64,000 bases of DNA. Origin: Haloferax denitrificans ATCC 35960 (GTDB taxonomy: Archaea > Halobacteriota > Halobacteria > Halobacteriales > Haloferacaceae). The notes under the pieces were generated by a model. That model made no database searches. It saw nothing but the letters and a program-made list of their open reading frames with translations, and was not told where the DNA came from. How positions within the stretch are numbered: the stretch's first letter is position 1; the number at the start of each line of letters is the position of its first letter. The stretch is from NCBI RefSeq assembly GCF_000337795.1, contig NZ_AOLP01000001.1, positions 124,001 through 188,000 on the forward strand, read 5' to 3'. A program made the position numbers and the translations under genes. Shown one piece after another: positions 1 through 8,727 of the stretch.

Positions 1-98
1 CGTTACTGGGAATTACGCTTGCATGTGCAATGATTCAATTAAAAATAGTCACGAGACCAAGAATGACGACTAAACGAAGCGAACTAACTATGAAAGGG

Positions 99-1424
99 CT
101 ACTCTCTTTCGGTCTTCTCAACGACGTCACGTGCAGTCTCAAGTAACGCATCAGCCTGCTTTTCAGATCGCGCCTCGGACGTGAGCCGAATCAATGGCTG
201 TGTGCCGCTCGCACGGACGAGGATCCAACCATCGTCGTGCTCGACGCGAACGCCGTCAAGCGTGGAGACCGCCGTCGAATCGTACTGTTCGAGCAGTGAC
301 GAGCGGACGGCTTCCATTATACCGTGCTTCTGGTCAACTTCGAGGTCTGTCCGACGAAGCGGATACGACGTGAGCTCGGAACGCTGGGTTGCAAGCGAGC
401 CACGTTGTTCAACGAGTTCGACAAGTTTACACGCCGCAAGCGGGCCATCGGGACACAGCGTTTCGTCGGGCCAGATCCACGCACCACTCGGTTCACCGCC
501 GAAGACTACGTCATTGTCCTGTGTCGCTTCGGCGACGAACACATCACCCACTTTCGTCCGCGTGAGCGATGCACCCTGTGACTCAAGCACGTCGTCGACG
601 AGGAGACTCGTATTCAGTGGGGCAGCGACACGCTCACCAGCAGAAACCACATCACGGCCGAAGAGTGCGAGTAGTTCGTCGCCCTCAACGAACGACCCCG
701 TTTCGTCAACTGCCATCATTCGGTCTGCATCACCATCGTGGGCGATTCCGAGGTCAGCACCAGTTGCTTCAACGACGGAACACAACGTTGCACACGTCTC
801 TGCTGTCGGTTCACTTGGCCGTCCGGGGAACCGACCGTCTGGCGTTGCATTAAGCGTCTGAACATCACAGCCCATCTCCAGTAGCGCGTCAACGGTTGCA
901 CCACCCATCCCGTTTCCAATGTCGACGACAACAGAGACATCGCCATCGATATCGACTGCGTCACATAATTGACTGACGTGAGATTCTGTAAGGTCTGAGA
1001 CGGTCGTTTCGTTGCCAACAGAGTCCCACGAAGCGGTAATCTCGTCATCTGCTTCAAGTGCGCCCTCAATTGCGTCACGACGTGGTTCGTTGAATGCTTG
1101 TCCCGACGGCGACCAGAGTTTGAATCCGTTATCTGCCGGTGGATTGTGTGAGGCGGTGACCATCAGGCCCGCGTCGGCGTCAGTCACCGACACACCGCGC
1201 GCAAGCGTCGGTGTTGCGACACGGCCAGCACGGATGACATCGACACCTGCCCCACGAAGTGCCGAACTCGCGGCGTCTGCGAGGAGCGGACTCGTTGTCC
1301 GTGCGTCGCGACCGATGACAATACGGCCGTAGTTACAGGCGGCAAGCGCGTGCCCGAGCGATGCGGCGAACTCAGGAGTGATGGTGTCTCCGAATCGACC
1401 TCGAACCCCACTCGTTCCGAACAT
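99..1424 (-). CDS. Phosphoglucosamine/phosphomanno-mutase family protein
   Basis: This 441-residue protein belongs to the alpha-D-phosphohexomutase superfamily, cytosolic enzymes that interconvert hexose 1- and 6-phosphates to supply nucleotide sugars. All four family signatures are visible: the phosphoserine loop TASHNPP (Ser about 92), the metal loop DGDADR (about 230), the sugar-specificity loop GEPSGAW (about 310) and the phosphate-binding RASGTQP near the C-terminus. Length fits archaeal GlmM-type enzymes. The start MFGTSGVRG is the usual N-terminus of the haloarchaeal group. It is transcribed away from a divergent glycosyltransferase gene, which fits a role in glycan precursor supply. 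The family is certain; the choice between glucosamine, mannose and glucose as substrate is not. Confidence 0.93.
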   Translation of the reverse strand: MFGTSGVRGRFGDTITPEFAASLGHALAACNYGRIVIGRDARTTSPLLADAASSALRGAGVDVIRAGRVATPTLARGVSVTDADAGLMVTASHNPPADNGFKLWSPSGQAFNEPRRDAIEGALEADDEITASWDSVGNETTVSDLTESHVSQLCDAVDIDGDVSVVVDIGNGMGGATVDALLEMGCDVQTLNATPDGRFPGRPSEPTAETCATLCSVVEATGADLGIAHDGDADRMMAVDETGSFVEGDELLALFGRDVVSAGERVAAPLNTSLLVDDVLESQGASLTRTKVGDVFVAEATQDNDVVFGGEPSGAWIWPDETLCPDGPLAACKLVELVEQRGSLATQRSELTSYPLRRTDLEVDQKHGIMEAVRSSLLEQYDSTAVSTLDGVRVEHDDGWILVRASGTQPLIRLTSEARSEKQADALLETARDVVEKTERE

Positions 1425-1563
1425 ACAGACAGATTCACATATTTCGCAATGAACGCTTCGTCTCTCAGATCATGTTCATTTTAATAACTAGGTTGTGACT
1501 GAGAATGTAGGATCATTCGGTGCGTTCAAGTTGATGTCATTGAATGTGTGTGCAAACCAGAAC

Positions 1564-2712
1564 ATGAACCTCACCTTCGTCTCGAACGTCGTTTATCCCT
1601 ACATCACTGGTGGCGCAGAAAAGCGTATTCACGAAATCGCCACCCGACTCTCACAGAACGGCCACGACGTGACCATCTACGGCCGCCACTTCTGGGACGG
1701 CCCGAAAGAGACGACCCACGAGGGCGTCACCCTCCGTGCAGTCGCCCCCGAAACAGAACTCTACACCGACGACCGTCGCTCGATCACCGAAGCGCTCGAT
1801 TTCGCCGCCCGTCTCGCCTACCCACTCGCCAAACGACTCCACAACGAGAATCACGACCTCGTCGTCGCCTCCGTCTTTCCGTACTTCCCTGTGCTCTCCT
1901 CGAAGCTCGCCGCCCTCGGGACCGACGTGCCCGTCGTCACGACCTGGCACGAAGTGTGGGGCGACTACTGGGACGACTACCTCGGCGTGCTCGCCCCCTT
2001 CGGGAAGTTCACCGAACACCTCACCGTTAGAGTCCCCCAACACCCTATCGCCGTCTCGGGTATCACCGCCGACCGCCTCGCCGATATCGGCCGGGACAGA
2101 GACACTATCGAAGTCGTCCCGAACGGCATCGACGTCGACCAGATTCGAAACGCGCCGCGTCCCGACGAGGGCGACTCGTTCGACGTGCTGTTCGCCGGGC
2201 GACTCATCGCCGACAAGAACGTCTCCACCCTCCTCGACGCCTTCGACCGCGTGGCCGACGACTACGACGACGTCACCCTCGGCATCGTTGGTGATGGCCC
2301 GGAGGTCGACCGTCTCAAACAACAGGCGAACGCGTTGGATCACGCCGACCGGGTGAGTCTGCTGGGCTTCCTCGACGAGTACGAGGACGTGTTGGGGCAG
2401 ATGCGCGCCGCGGACGTGTTCGCCTCTCCCAGTACGAGAGAAGGATTCGGCATCACCTACGCCGAAGCGATGGCCGCCGACTGTACCGTTATCGGCGTTC
2501 AGCATCCCGAATCTGCGGCGAGTGAGGTCATCGGCGACGCGGGGTATCTCGCCGAACCAACCGTCGATTCAGTCGCAGACTCATTAGACCGAGCACTTGC
2601 GGGTGAACGACCACCGACGGAACCCACGAAACGCGCTGAACAGTATGATTGGGATAGCGTCACCGACCAGGCTGAAGCGGCGTATCGCCGGGCAGTTAAC
2701 GGCAGCTGGTAA
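1564..2712 (+). CDS. Family 4 glycosyltransferase
   Basis: This GT-B fold glycosyltransferase of about 382 residues transfers a sugar from a nucleotide-sugar donor, probably at the cytosolic face during glycan assembly. The N-terminal acceptor domain begins MNLTFVSNVVYPYITGGAEKR, with the GGAEKR loop typical of GT4. The C-terminal donor domain shows FAGRLIADKN, a GDGPE loop and the E-x7-E motif region EGFGITYAEAMA. I chose the ATG at 1564 over the upstream GTG at 1495 because homology-like sequence starts there. The reading frame is high in GC, like the flanking chromosome. The donor and acceptor cannot be read from sequence. Confidence 0.9.
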   Translation: MNLTFVSNVVYPYITGGAEKRIHEIATRLSQNGHDVTIYGRHFWDGPKETTHEGVTLRAVAPETELYTDDRRSITEALDFAARLAYPLAKRLHNENHDLVVASVFPYFPVLSSKLAALGTDVPVVTTWHEVWGDYWDDYLGVLAPFGKFTEHLTVRVPQHPIAVSGITADRLADIGRDRDTIEVVPNGIDVDQIRNAPRPDEGDSFDVLFAGRLIADKNVSTLLDAFDRVADDYDDVTLGIVGDGPEVDRLKQQANALDHADRVSLLGFLDEYEDVLGQMRAADVFASPSTREGFGITYAEAMAADCTVIGVQHPESAASEVIGDAGYLAEPTVDSVADSLDRALAGERPPTEPTKRAEQYDWDSVTDQAEAAYRRAVNGSW

Positions 2713-2782
2713 CTGCCGAGGTGAACTTGGGGGCGAACCACAGTCGTGAACACTTATCGGCCACCCTCCAAAGTAACATCCA

Positions 2783-3313
2783 ATGCCCAATTCTCCACGT
2801 CGGCGTATTGTTGGTATCCTCGTCTTACTGGGGTGTCTGTTCGGACTCATGGTTTGGTTTGGGTCACTCGCTCCTGCCCCAGAGGCGGGCGCATATCCTG
2901 GGTCGGAAGAGTTGGGAACGGACTACGACGCATGGGTGGGCGACCAGGTGAGTCTCACGGGCACCGTCATCGATACTGACCCACTCACGATCAGCGCCGA
3001 GTACGGAGCTGGTGAACAGGTCCGCCTTCGCGTCAGCAACGCTGCTGTCGATGCACAACAGGGCGATACTCTCTCAGTATACGGCGTCGTCGAACCGGAT
3101 CGGGAACTCAGTTCGTTGAACGCCTACACCGTCCCGCCGGGGAACTATCTGTACATGTACGCCGTTTCGTTCCTCGCTGGCCTGTGGGTGCTTGGGAGGA
3201 TTATTCGGTCGTGGCGTCTCGACGAGACGTGGTCGCTCGTGCCGCGGGAGGCACCACTCCGAATTCGTGACATCATCTCCCGACCTAAACACACGGAGGA
3301 CCACGATGCCTGA
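2783..3313 (+). CDS. Membrane-anchored protein with OB-fold-like middle domain
   Basis: The product is 176 residues with an N-terminal membrane segment (about residues 8-28). An extracytoplasmic beta-rich stretch follows (about 55-110: VSLTGTVIDTDPLTI, VRLRVSNAAV, DTLSVYGVVEPDR) that resembles an OB-type fold. A second membrane segment lies at about 123-141 and a short basic tail ends the protein. Such proteins are common in haloarchaea, but I do not recognise a named function. The stop overlaps the start of the next gene by 8 bases, so the two are probably cotranscribed. Confidence 0.75.
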   Translation: MPNSPRRRIVGILVLLGCLFGLMVWFGSLAPAPEAGAYPGSEELGTDYDAWVGDQVSLTGTVIDTDPLTISAEYGAGEQVRLRVSNAAVDAQQGDTLSVYGVVEPDRELSSLNAYTVPPGNYLYMYAVSFLAGLWVLGRIIRSWRLDETWSLVPREAPLRIRDIISRPKHTEDHDA

Positions 3314-3806
3314 CTTGCTCGCACACGCTCTTCTCGCATACACGATTGCCACGGTCGCCTCGTGGCGCTACGAGTGGATCACGCGTCCATACGTCACTGC
3401 CGCGATGGCTGGGGCGTTCATCCCCGACATGACCAAGGTCAGGTTACTGATCCCGAGCGCTCGAGTCGAGCAATTGCTTGGCATTCCGTTTGATTGGATC
3501 GGCCTTCACACAGCAGGCGCAGCACTGTGTTCGGTCCTCATTGGTGTTCTTCTTGTCTCTGAGACAGAGCGCCGCCGTGTCTTCACGCTCCTTTCAGTAG
3601 GTGCTGCGTCGCACCTCATCGCGGACGCCTTCCTGTTGAAACCGACCGGGTTGTCGTACCCACTCCTTTGGCCGGTTACTCGCATCCACCCGCCGACTCC
3701 AGGCTTGTACCTGAGTACTGATTTCGAACCGGCGCTCGTCCTCGGGATAGTTGCACTCGTCGCCTACGGTGTTACCCGAGTTAAGACAGATCAAGGCCGT
3801 TCGTAA
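3306..3806 (+). CDS. YdjM/DUF457-like membrane-bound metal-dependent hydrolase
   Basis: The product is a 166-residue polytopic membrane protein. It begins MPDLLAHALLAYT and has a PDM motif in GAFIPDMTKV, HTAGA around residue 60, and ASHLIADAFL around residue 103. These His/Asp motifs (LLAH, PDMTK, SHLIAD) match membrane-bound metal-dependent hydrolases of the DUF457/YdjM group. Four or five membrane segments are apparent. The start overlaps the previous gene by 8 bases, indicating translational coupling. No substrate is known for most members. This is the last gene of the left flank before the accessory block. Confidence 0.75.
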   Translation: MPDLLAHALLAYTIATVASWRYEWITRPYVTAAMAGAFIPDMTKVRLLIPSARVEQLLGIPFDWIGLHTAGAALCSVLIGVLLVSETERRRVFTLLSVGAASHLIADAFLLKPTGLSYPLLWPVTRIHPPTPGLYLSTDFEPALVLGIVALVAYGVTRVKTDQGRS

Positions 3807-3954
3807 TTCAGTCGCTTCGTCTGCTCCTGTTGTATCGCCCTCCAGTTAACCTTCACACCCAGGCAACCGGCCAGCCTAGATTACCCACACCGACCCACGA
3901 ATTGGGTTGACACACACGATACCATCGAGTGTGAGAGTACAGTTCGTCTGCTAC

Positions 3955-4012
3955 GGCTCTGAAATCCTCAGCAAGTGAGATATTCTGTCCCAGTCACGGT
4001 TACTACAGGACG
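3955..4012 (+). repeat. Solitary left-end remnant of the IS6-like element family
   Basis: The sequence GGCTCT then GAAATCCTCAG...ATTCTG...TACTACAG matches the conserved terminal 58 bp seen at 25237, 37252 and 41646. A GTT has been lost inside the terminal repeat. No matching opposite end or 8-bp target duplication was found to the right, so it is a relic. It lies at the left edge of the accessory block. Confidence 0.6.
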
Positions 4013-4061
4013 GGAACCTATCGTTCGGTCCTAGTGAGACTGAGGTGCTGGACTGTATTTA

Positions 4062-4394
4062 TTAGCGAGGTGTGAGTTTCAATATCTCGCTTCGAACGTC
4101 GTCGGCAGAGTCGTATGTTTTAGTATCGGATGAAGAAAACACTTCTTCAAGAGATTTCTGTCCGTTTTGAGTTTTGACCTCATAATTGCCATAGGCATCA
4201 ACCAATTCGTCAGTTGTGGTTGGGTAGTTATGCGTTTCGAGCGCGTTATTTAGGTCACCAAGCCGCTCGTCAGGGTTGCCGCGTACCGGCTCATTTTCAT
4301 CGGCGCGGTCAAGTGCCTCCTCTTGCATCCGCTCTTGCTGGCGTCGCTCTTCATTATTCACTTGCTCGTCTCGGCCCTGTTTGTTATCTGCCAT
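4062..4394 (-). CDS. DUF5789-like small acidic protein
   Basis: This 110-residue hydrophilic protein begins MADNKQGRDEQ, with a charged N-terminal helix (about residues 1-40) and a C-terminal domain containing LGDLNNALETHNYPTTTDELVDAYGNYEV. The pattern matches the haloarchaeal DUF5789 family, whose function is unknown. I chose the internal ATG at 4394 over the one at 4439 because family members start at MAD-K-GRD. The gene lies just inside a solitary IS6-like left end and may have been carried by that element. Confidence 0.7.
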   Translation of the reverse strand: MADNKQGRDEQVNNEERRQQERMQEEALDRADENEPVRGNPDERLGDLNNALETHNYPTTTDELVDAYGNYEVKTQNGQKSLEEVFSSSDTKTYDSADDVRSEILKLTPR

Positions 4395-4489
4395 CCTTTC
4401 TACTAGGAGACCCATTCGGATAACCGTGTGGGTGCTCATTGGTGGATATATTCACCCATTGTACGCAAAAAACGCACGACACACACGCG

Positions 4490-4625
4490 GAAAGCATACG
4501 AAATGTACTCTCTAACGTAGAACGCGATGGCCTAAGCGGGACGGGATAGAGTGCATTTCGCATGCTTTCGTTCGTAGTTGGAAACGCAAGACGGCATCGA
4601 GGAGAGCATACGAACTGTACTCTCT
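4490..4625. repeat. Direct-inverted-direct repeat triad, copy 1
   Basis: Three copies of a roughly 24-bp motif, consensus GAAAGCATACGAANTGTACT plus CTCT, occur at 4490-4513 (forward), 4549-4570 (inverted) and 4602-4625 (forward). The spacing is about 55 bp. The same triad occurs twice more at 7478-7613 and 7729-7860, on the other side of the orc1 gene. The layout suggests a protein-binding array for partitioning, replication control or autoregulation. Confidence 0.75.
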
Positions 4626-4646
4626 GACTCGGCCGTCAGTTCGACG

Positions 4647-4850
4647 TTAGTATTGTTCGTCGGGAGGGTGCAACGCTGTCCGTCGCTGTGTCTGCCGAAG
4701 AAACTGACGCCAGCGAGTGTACAGATACATCCCGCCGAAGATGAGGCCGACGAGCACCACGAGTCCAGTCACGTCCGTTTCGGGCACACCAATACGGAAG
4801 GGAGGTGTTTGGAGGGCCACCCCAGACCACAGGAGAGAGATCGCGGGCAC
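4647..4850 (-). CDS. Small single-pass membrane protein (duplicated locus, copy 1)
   Basis: The reading frame starts at GTG and encodes 67 residues. It has a hydrophobic segment TGLVVLVGLIFGGMYLYT (about residues 28-45) followed by the basic stretch RWRQFLRQTQRR. The second copy near 8 kb preserves the membrane segment with several conservative changes, which supports real coding. It lies immediately beside a repeat triad. No family was recognised. Confidence 0.45.
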   Translation of the reverse strand: MPAISLLWSGVALQTPPFRIGVPETDVTGLVVLVGLIFGGMYLYTRWRQFLRQTQRRTALHPPDEQY

Positions 4851-4992
4851 AGCTAGCAGTATCGAGCGTCAATTGAGTTAGTGGTTGTGTCCATCGTATC
4901 GTCGCGCTCGCGTCGTCGAACGGACCACGCCGAACAGTACGAGCGGGGGCCGCGTCGCTAACTAGCCAGTGAACACCGCAGTCGAGAACTAC

Positions 4993-5070
4993 AGTAGCGT
5001 TTGCAAGTCAATGCACACTCAATCGCATGCTACCGTGCGATTGGATGTGTAACCAGTTGCAAACGCTACT
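4993..5070. repeat. 78-bp hairpin / MITE-like element
   Basis: The 14-bp perfect terminal inverted repeats AGTAGCGTTTGCAA (4993-5006) and TTGCAAACGCTACT (5057-5070) flank an inner inverted repeat, AATCGCA...TGCGATT. No clear target duplication is visible. It could be a tiny non-autonomous element or a structured origin-associated site. The rest of 4851-5478 holds only origin-type repeats. Confidence 0.65.
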
Positions 5071-5094
5071 ATAATCGAGGAGGTCGAACCTCCT

Positions 5095-5478
5095 CCCCCC
5101 ATGACTTCATCTGTTCTTTCAATGTCGACATGGGGTGACTCGTCGACCAATCGAAGCCAATGCAGTCAGGGAAAAACACACAAAGTACTGTCTTTCAGAG
5201 CAGATGGAATCCGCTGAGAGACCTGAGTCGAGCTGATACACAGTCGTGTGCTTCCGAGTCATAAACGTCCGTGGAGACAGCCCACTCGGTGGGCTATGGG
5301 AGTCAGGCGTCGATCGCAGAAGCAGACGAGACGAACAAACACCGGTTTCGGGTATGAAGGCAGACGTCGCGTGAGACAGCAGTTGAGGACCGGGGGTACT
5401 CCACCACTACATCTGTTTTTCGAGAGACAGAACAGAGCCATGACCACCCACACCCCGTCACTTCATCTGTTCTGTGGG
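5095..5478. repeat. Origin-type repeats downstream of orc1
   Basis: Three copies of the motif C-rich run + CACTTCATCTGTTCT lie at about 5095-5120, 5396-5420 (degenerate) and 5453-5478. The last directly abuts the orc1 stop codon. They match the copies upstream of orc1 and fit the pattern of archaeal origin recognition boxes, which combine a G/C string with a core motif. Confidence 0.75.
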
Positions 5479-6708
5479 CTACTGCTCCGAGGAGTTCTTG
5501 GCGAACGATTGAATCGAGCGGTGGACGCCGATTTCATCGATTGTGTCGGCGAGGGTTTCCGTAATTAACCCGAGGTCGTAGTTGAGTCCGTACAGCACCT
5601 TCTTCCCGCCACGACGACCCAGATTCCGCTCTTTGCCCGTAATGACACCCATCATTTTCAACTCGGAGAGATGGCTTTGCATCTGTCGATGTGAAAGCGG
5701 GTCGATGCCACTCGAACTGCAGAGTGCGAGATAGCGTTCGCGGATTGTCGGTGAAGTGACTGGCGTCTCACCGTCTGCGGCGAACGTCGTAAGCGCGTAC
5801 AGCGTCAGTCGGGCGTGCTCTGTGAGTTTCGACACGCCAGTCGTGATTTGGTCGGATTCGAGCTTTCGTTTGGCTTGGTCGACGTGCGGTTTCGTTACCT
5901 GTGGCGCGTTCTCGTTCCGTGCGATATCCCCCGCCTCCAAGAGGAGATTAATCGCCTGTCGAGCGTCGCCCGAATCCTTCGCACCATAGGCGGCACAAAG
6001 CGGGATGACATCTTCCGAGAGAGCGTCATCACGGAAGGCGACTTGGGTCCGTTGTTCGAGCACTTTGCGGAGTTCTCCCGCATCGTACGGTGGGAAATAG
6101 ACCTCTTTTTCGCACAGACTCGACTGGACCTTTGCCGAAAGCCCTTCTCGGTACGACAGATCGTTCGAAATACCGATCAGCCCGATCTTCGCTGACGTGA
6201 CGTAACCGTTGTCTCGTGCGCGCGGAATTTGATACAGAAGTGAGTCGTCGTTGACGTGGTCGACCTCGTCAAGGATGATGAGGATGGTCCCGTACTGATC
6301 GAGTTCTTCCCACAGGAACTGGTACACCTTCGACTGGGGATAACCAGTCATTGGAATCTGGTCTTCCGGACTACGCAGACAGTTAATGATCGTTACAGCG
6401 ACTTGATAGCTCGTGTTGAGCCCGTCACAGTTGACCCGTACCGCGTGCAAGTCGAGGTGTTGAATCGACCGAGCGGCGTCTCGGAGTCGATCCAGTAAGA
6501 ATCGTGTTGCGGCTGTTTTCCCGACACCGGACTTACCGTATAGAAAGATGTTTGAAGGGAGTTCGTTGTTGATTACCGGCTGGAGAGCGGAATGATACTC
6601 ACTCAGTTCTTCATCCCGGCCGACGAGTTCTTCGGGGGTATAATCCTCACGTAGCACATCCCGATTTTTGAAGATCTGATTTGATTGCGAGAACTCGAAA
6701 GATCCCAT
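5479..6708 (-). CDS. orc1: Orc1/Cdc6-family replication initiator
   Basis: This 409-residue AAA+ initiator binds origin recognition boxes and loads the MCM helicase. Visible elements are the N-terminal LVGRDEEL segment, Walker A GKSGVGKT (about residues 59-66), Walker B ILDEVD (about 146), and sensor-1-like GISND. An arginine-rich region GDARQAINLL (sensor 2) and a C-terminal winged-helix domain (about 300-400) follow. Length is typical. The gene is flanked on both sides by repeats of one motif, the usual arrangement of a haloarchaeal orc gene with its own origin. Its setting among plasmid-type genes suggests it drives an accessory replicon rather than the main chromosomal origin. Confidence 0.95.
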   Translation of the reverse strand: MGSFEFSQSNQIFKNRDVLREDYTPEELVGRDEELSEYHSALQPVINNELPSNIFLYGKSGVGKTAATRFLLDRLRDAARSIQHLDLHAVRVNCDGLNTSYQVAVTIINCLRSPEDQIPMTGYPQSKVYQFLWEELDQYGTILIILDEVDHVNDDSLLYQIPRARDNGYVTSAKIGLIGISNDLSYREGLSAKVQSSLCEKEVYFPPYDAGELRKVLEQRTQVAFRDDALSEDVIPLCAAYGAKDSGDARQAINLLLEAGDIARNENAPQVTKPHVDQAKRKLESDQITTGVSKLTEHARLTLYALTTFAADGETPVTSPTIRERYLALCSSSGIDPLSHRQMQSHLSELKMMGVITGKERNLGRRGGKKVLYGLNYDLGLITETLADTIDEIGVHRSIQSFAKNSSEQ

Positions 6709-6737
6709 ATGTATCGCAGACCCCTATACCACATATA

Positions 6738-7260
6738 TCCACCGTTTCATCTGTTTCATCTGTTCTATAAATATATAAGTGAGGAACTCCGTGACTTCAT
6801 CTGTTCTATGCTGTGTGATCTGTCTACGACTGACAATGATGGTTAAGAGCCAGCGACCACCCGAACTATCGAGCCCCAAACCACACAGAAACAGTGCAGA
6901 TAATCAGAACAGATGAAGTGGTGGGGTGGGAGAGTCTCCAACATTGTTGGTCATGGCTGTTCAGGTAGCCGAGAGGATTTGGTAATCGTTCTACCCCCAC
7001 CACTTCATCTGTTTAGCAGCCATACAGGGGTTCAAGATGCCAATATCTTCGAGTCGAAGCCAGTTCGAGACGGAGATCCCGGTGGTAGTGCAGCGCTGCT
7101 GTAGGTAGAGACGAACCACAAGAACACATGAAGCGATGGGGGGAGACAACCAAACTGTAAACTGAACCAGTTCGTATACCCGAAACGAAGGAAATAGACT
7201 GCAAAGAAATCGTTCTGAGAATCCGGGACAAAAATCTGACCCCCACAACTTCATCTGTTT
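6738..7260. other. Probable replication origin with origin-recognition-type repeats upstream of orc1
   Basis: Six copies of the TTCATCTGTT(CT) core lie at 6738-6769 (tandem double core), 6788-6810, 6906-6930 (inverted), 6993-7015, 7121-7144 (inverted, degenerate) and 7239-7260. Several are preceded by a run such as CCCCCACCA. The stretch 6709-6790 is AT-rich (CTATAAATATATAAG) and could serve as the unwinding element and orc1 promoter. No credible gene lies in 6709-7926. Confidence 0.8.
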
Positions 7261-7477
7261 AGATGCGTCTCAGGAAGTGGTACACACGAAATCGGCAACA
7301 GAGACTCCGAGGCCGATGCGAAGGACACGAGATCAGATACACTCGAAGTCGTGGAGATACATTCGAAACGGTACTCCCCGAGGAACCGTCATGTCGTCAT
7401 CGCATCTGCAGTGACCTGTACAACGCGATACATTCAAAACTCCACACCCTCCCCCCTCGTAGAACGCTTCATATTGA

Positions 7478-7613
7478 GGAAAGCATGCGAACTGTACTCT
7501 CTCACTCAGCAGAGATGACCGAAGACGGGCGAGTCAGAGTACGTTTCGTATGCTTTCTTTCTTGGTTGAAACCGCAAGACGGTACAGACGATAGCATACG
7601 AAATACACTCTCT
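7478..7613. repeat. Direct-inverted-direct repeat triad, copy 2
   Basis: Copies of the GCATACGAA...ACTCTCT motif occur at 7478-7504 (forward, GCATGCGAA variant), 7535-7557 (inverted) and 7591-7613 (forward). Spacing equals that of the triad at 4490. Unlike the other two, this triad is not followed by the small membrane gene. A further inverted half-copy lies at 7680-7697. Confidence 0.75.
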
Positions 7614-7724
7614 CACTTGAGTTTCAGTTCGATGACGGACAAAATCCAGACGTAGTCGTCATCGCGAGAAAAACAAAGTCCAGTTCGTATGCTCGAGTCT
7701 GTGTTTAAAAACGACAGGCACCGA

Positions 7725-8140
7725 CGTGGAAAGCATACGAAGTGTACTCACGCAGAACGCGATGGCCTAAGCGGGACGGGATAGAGTGCATTTCGCATGC
7801 TTTCGTTCGTAGTTGGAAACGCAAGATGGCATCAAGGAGAGCATACGAACTGTACTCTCTGACTCGGCCGTCAGTTCGACGTTAGTATTGTTCGTCGGGA
7901 AGGTGCAACGCTGTCCGTCGCTGTGTCTATCGAAGAAACTGACGCCAGCGAGTGTACAGATATATCCCGCCGAAGATGAGGCCGACGAGCACCACGAGCC
8001 CAGTCACATGCGTTTCGCGCACGCCGATGCGAAAGGGAGGTGTTTGGAGGGACACGCCGGACCACAGTGGAGGTACTGAGAACACAACTAGCGGTGTCGA
8101 ACGTCCATTTAGTTAGAGATTGTGTCCGTGGCATCGTTGT
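7725..8140. repeat. Duplicated ~420-bp block, copy 2 (with triad 3)
   Basis: This block repeats 4480-4900. It includes the third triad (7729-7751 forward, 7781-7803 inverted, 7837-7860 forward) and the small membrane gene. Divergence is higher at the 5' end of the membrane gene. The next stretch, about 8141-8727, is AT-rich and contains nothing I can identify. Confidence 0.85.
7927..8085 (-). pseudogene. Small membrane protein, copy 2, truncated by a TAG
   Basis: This is the counterpart of the 4647-4850 gene. The membrane segment TGLVVLVGLIFGGIYLYTRW is kept, but the codon after RQFLR is TAG where copy 1 has CAG. That removes the last 15 residues. The downstream frame still encodes the lost tail (TQRRTALHLPDEQY), so the change is recent. 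A shorter protein of 52 residues could still be functional. Confidence 0.45.
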
Positions 8141-8727
8141 GACCACATCGTCGATCGGATCACGCCGAACAGTAACGGGGCCGCATAGACAACAGAGAAG
8201 GGAGATATAACATCCATATGTCCGGTACACCGGTTCGTAGTTTCCGACACTCACTGGGACACCACGAGTCGGACACAGCCATGGTTGATTTTTGGAATTC
8301 TGGTGGCCACGTAGTGTGTTGTGTGGATCTTCCGTCATGACCAAAAGTGAGTGATTACTGTCTAAAAATGGGAACAGTCAGTTTTCATACTGTTGTATCT
8401 GTTGACTAGGTATATTGTTCAGCATTTGGGTTGGAGAGACGGGAAAATAGTGGTTTGATGTGTCTACCTCTACCTATTCAGCCGTTGAGCAGTATGTGAG
8501 CCATCGTGTCGGTGACGTGTCAATCGACAGTATTTCTAGAAGAGAATCGTCTATCAGAAACCGTTGTGTCGACAGATCATAGCAGTCTATGCGGTTGTCT
8601 CTACTTCACCACCGTTGGTACACTCGTTTTCAGGATTCGAACTGAAATATACTATATCAATAATACTCAATAAGTTGGTAGCTCTGCGTTAAATATAGGT
8701 TTGCTCTGATAACGTTTGAGACTCGAT

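Larger units (their letters stand above)
4480..4900. repeat. Duplicated ~420-bp block, copy 1
   Basis: This block contains the repeat triad and the small membrane gene. It is near-identical to about 7725-8140 in the same orientation, including long identical runs such as AACGCGATGGCCTAAGCGGG. The two copies bracket the orc1 gene and its origin repeats. Confidence 0.85.

Noticed and set aside
1651-2505. A 284-codon minus-strand frame across the glycosyltransferase gene.
   Set aside because: Composition is Gly/Val/Glu/Asp repetitive and antisense to a gene with conserved GT4 motifs. There is no start context.
3955-4440. A complete IS6-like element carrying the DUF5789-like gene.
   Set aside because: The left end is visible but no right end or duplicated TCTGCTAC flank was found, so an intact element cannot be claimed.
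5248-5568. A 106-codon plus-strand frame across the orc1 3' end and downstream repeats.
   Set aside because: It is made largely of origin-repeat sequence and the antisense of the conserved orc1 C-terminus.
4480-8140. A possible CRISPR array in the repeated GCATACGAA motifs.
   Set aside because: Copies alternate in orientation, spacing contains duplicated sequence and there are no unique spacers of uniform length or cas genes.
7871-8344. A 157-codon minus-strand frame spanning the second duplicated block.
   Set aside because: The homologous region in copy 1 does not conserve this frame, whereas the small membrane frame is conserved between copies.
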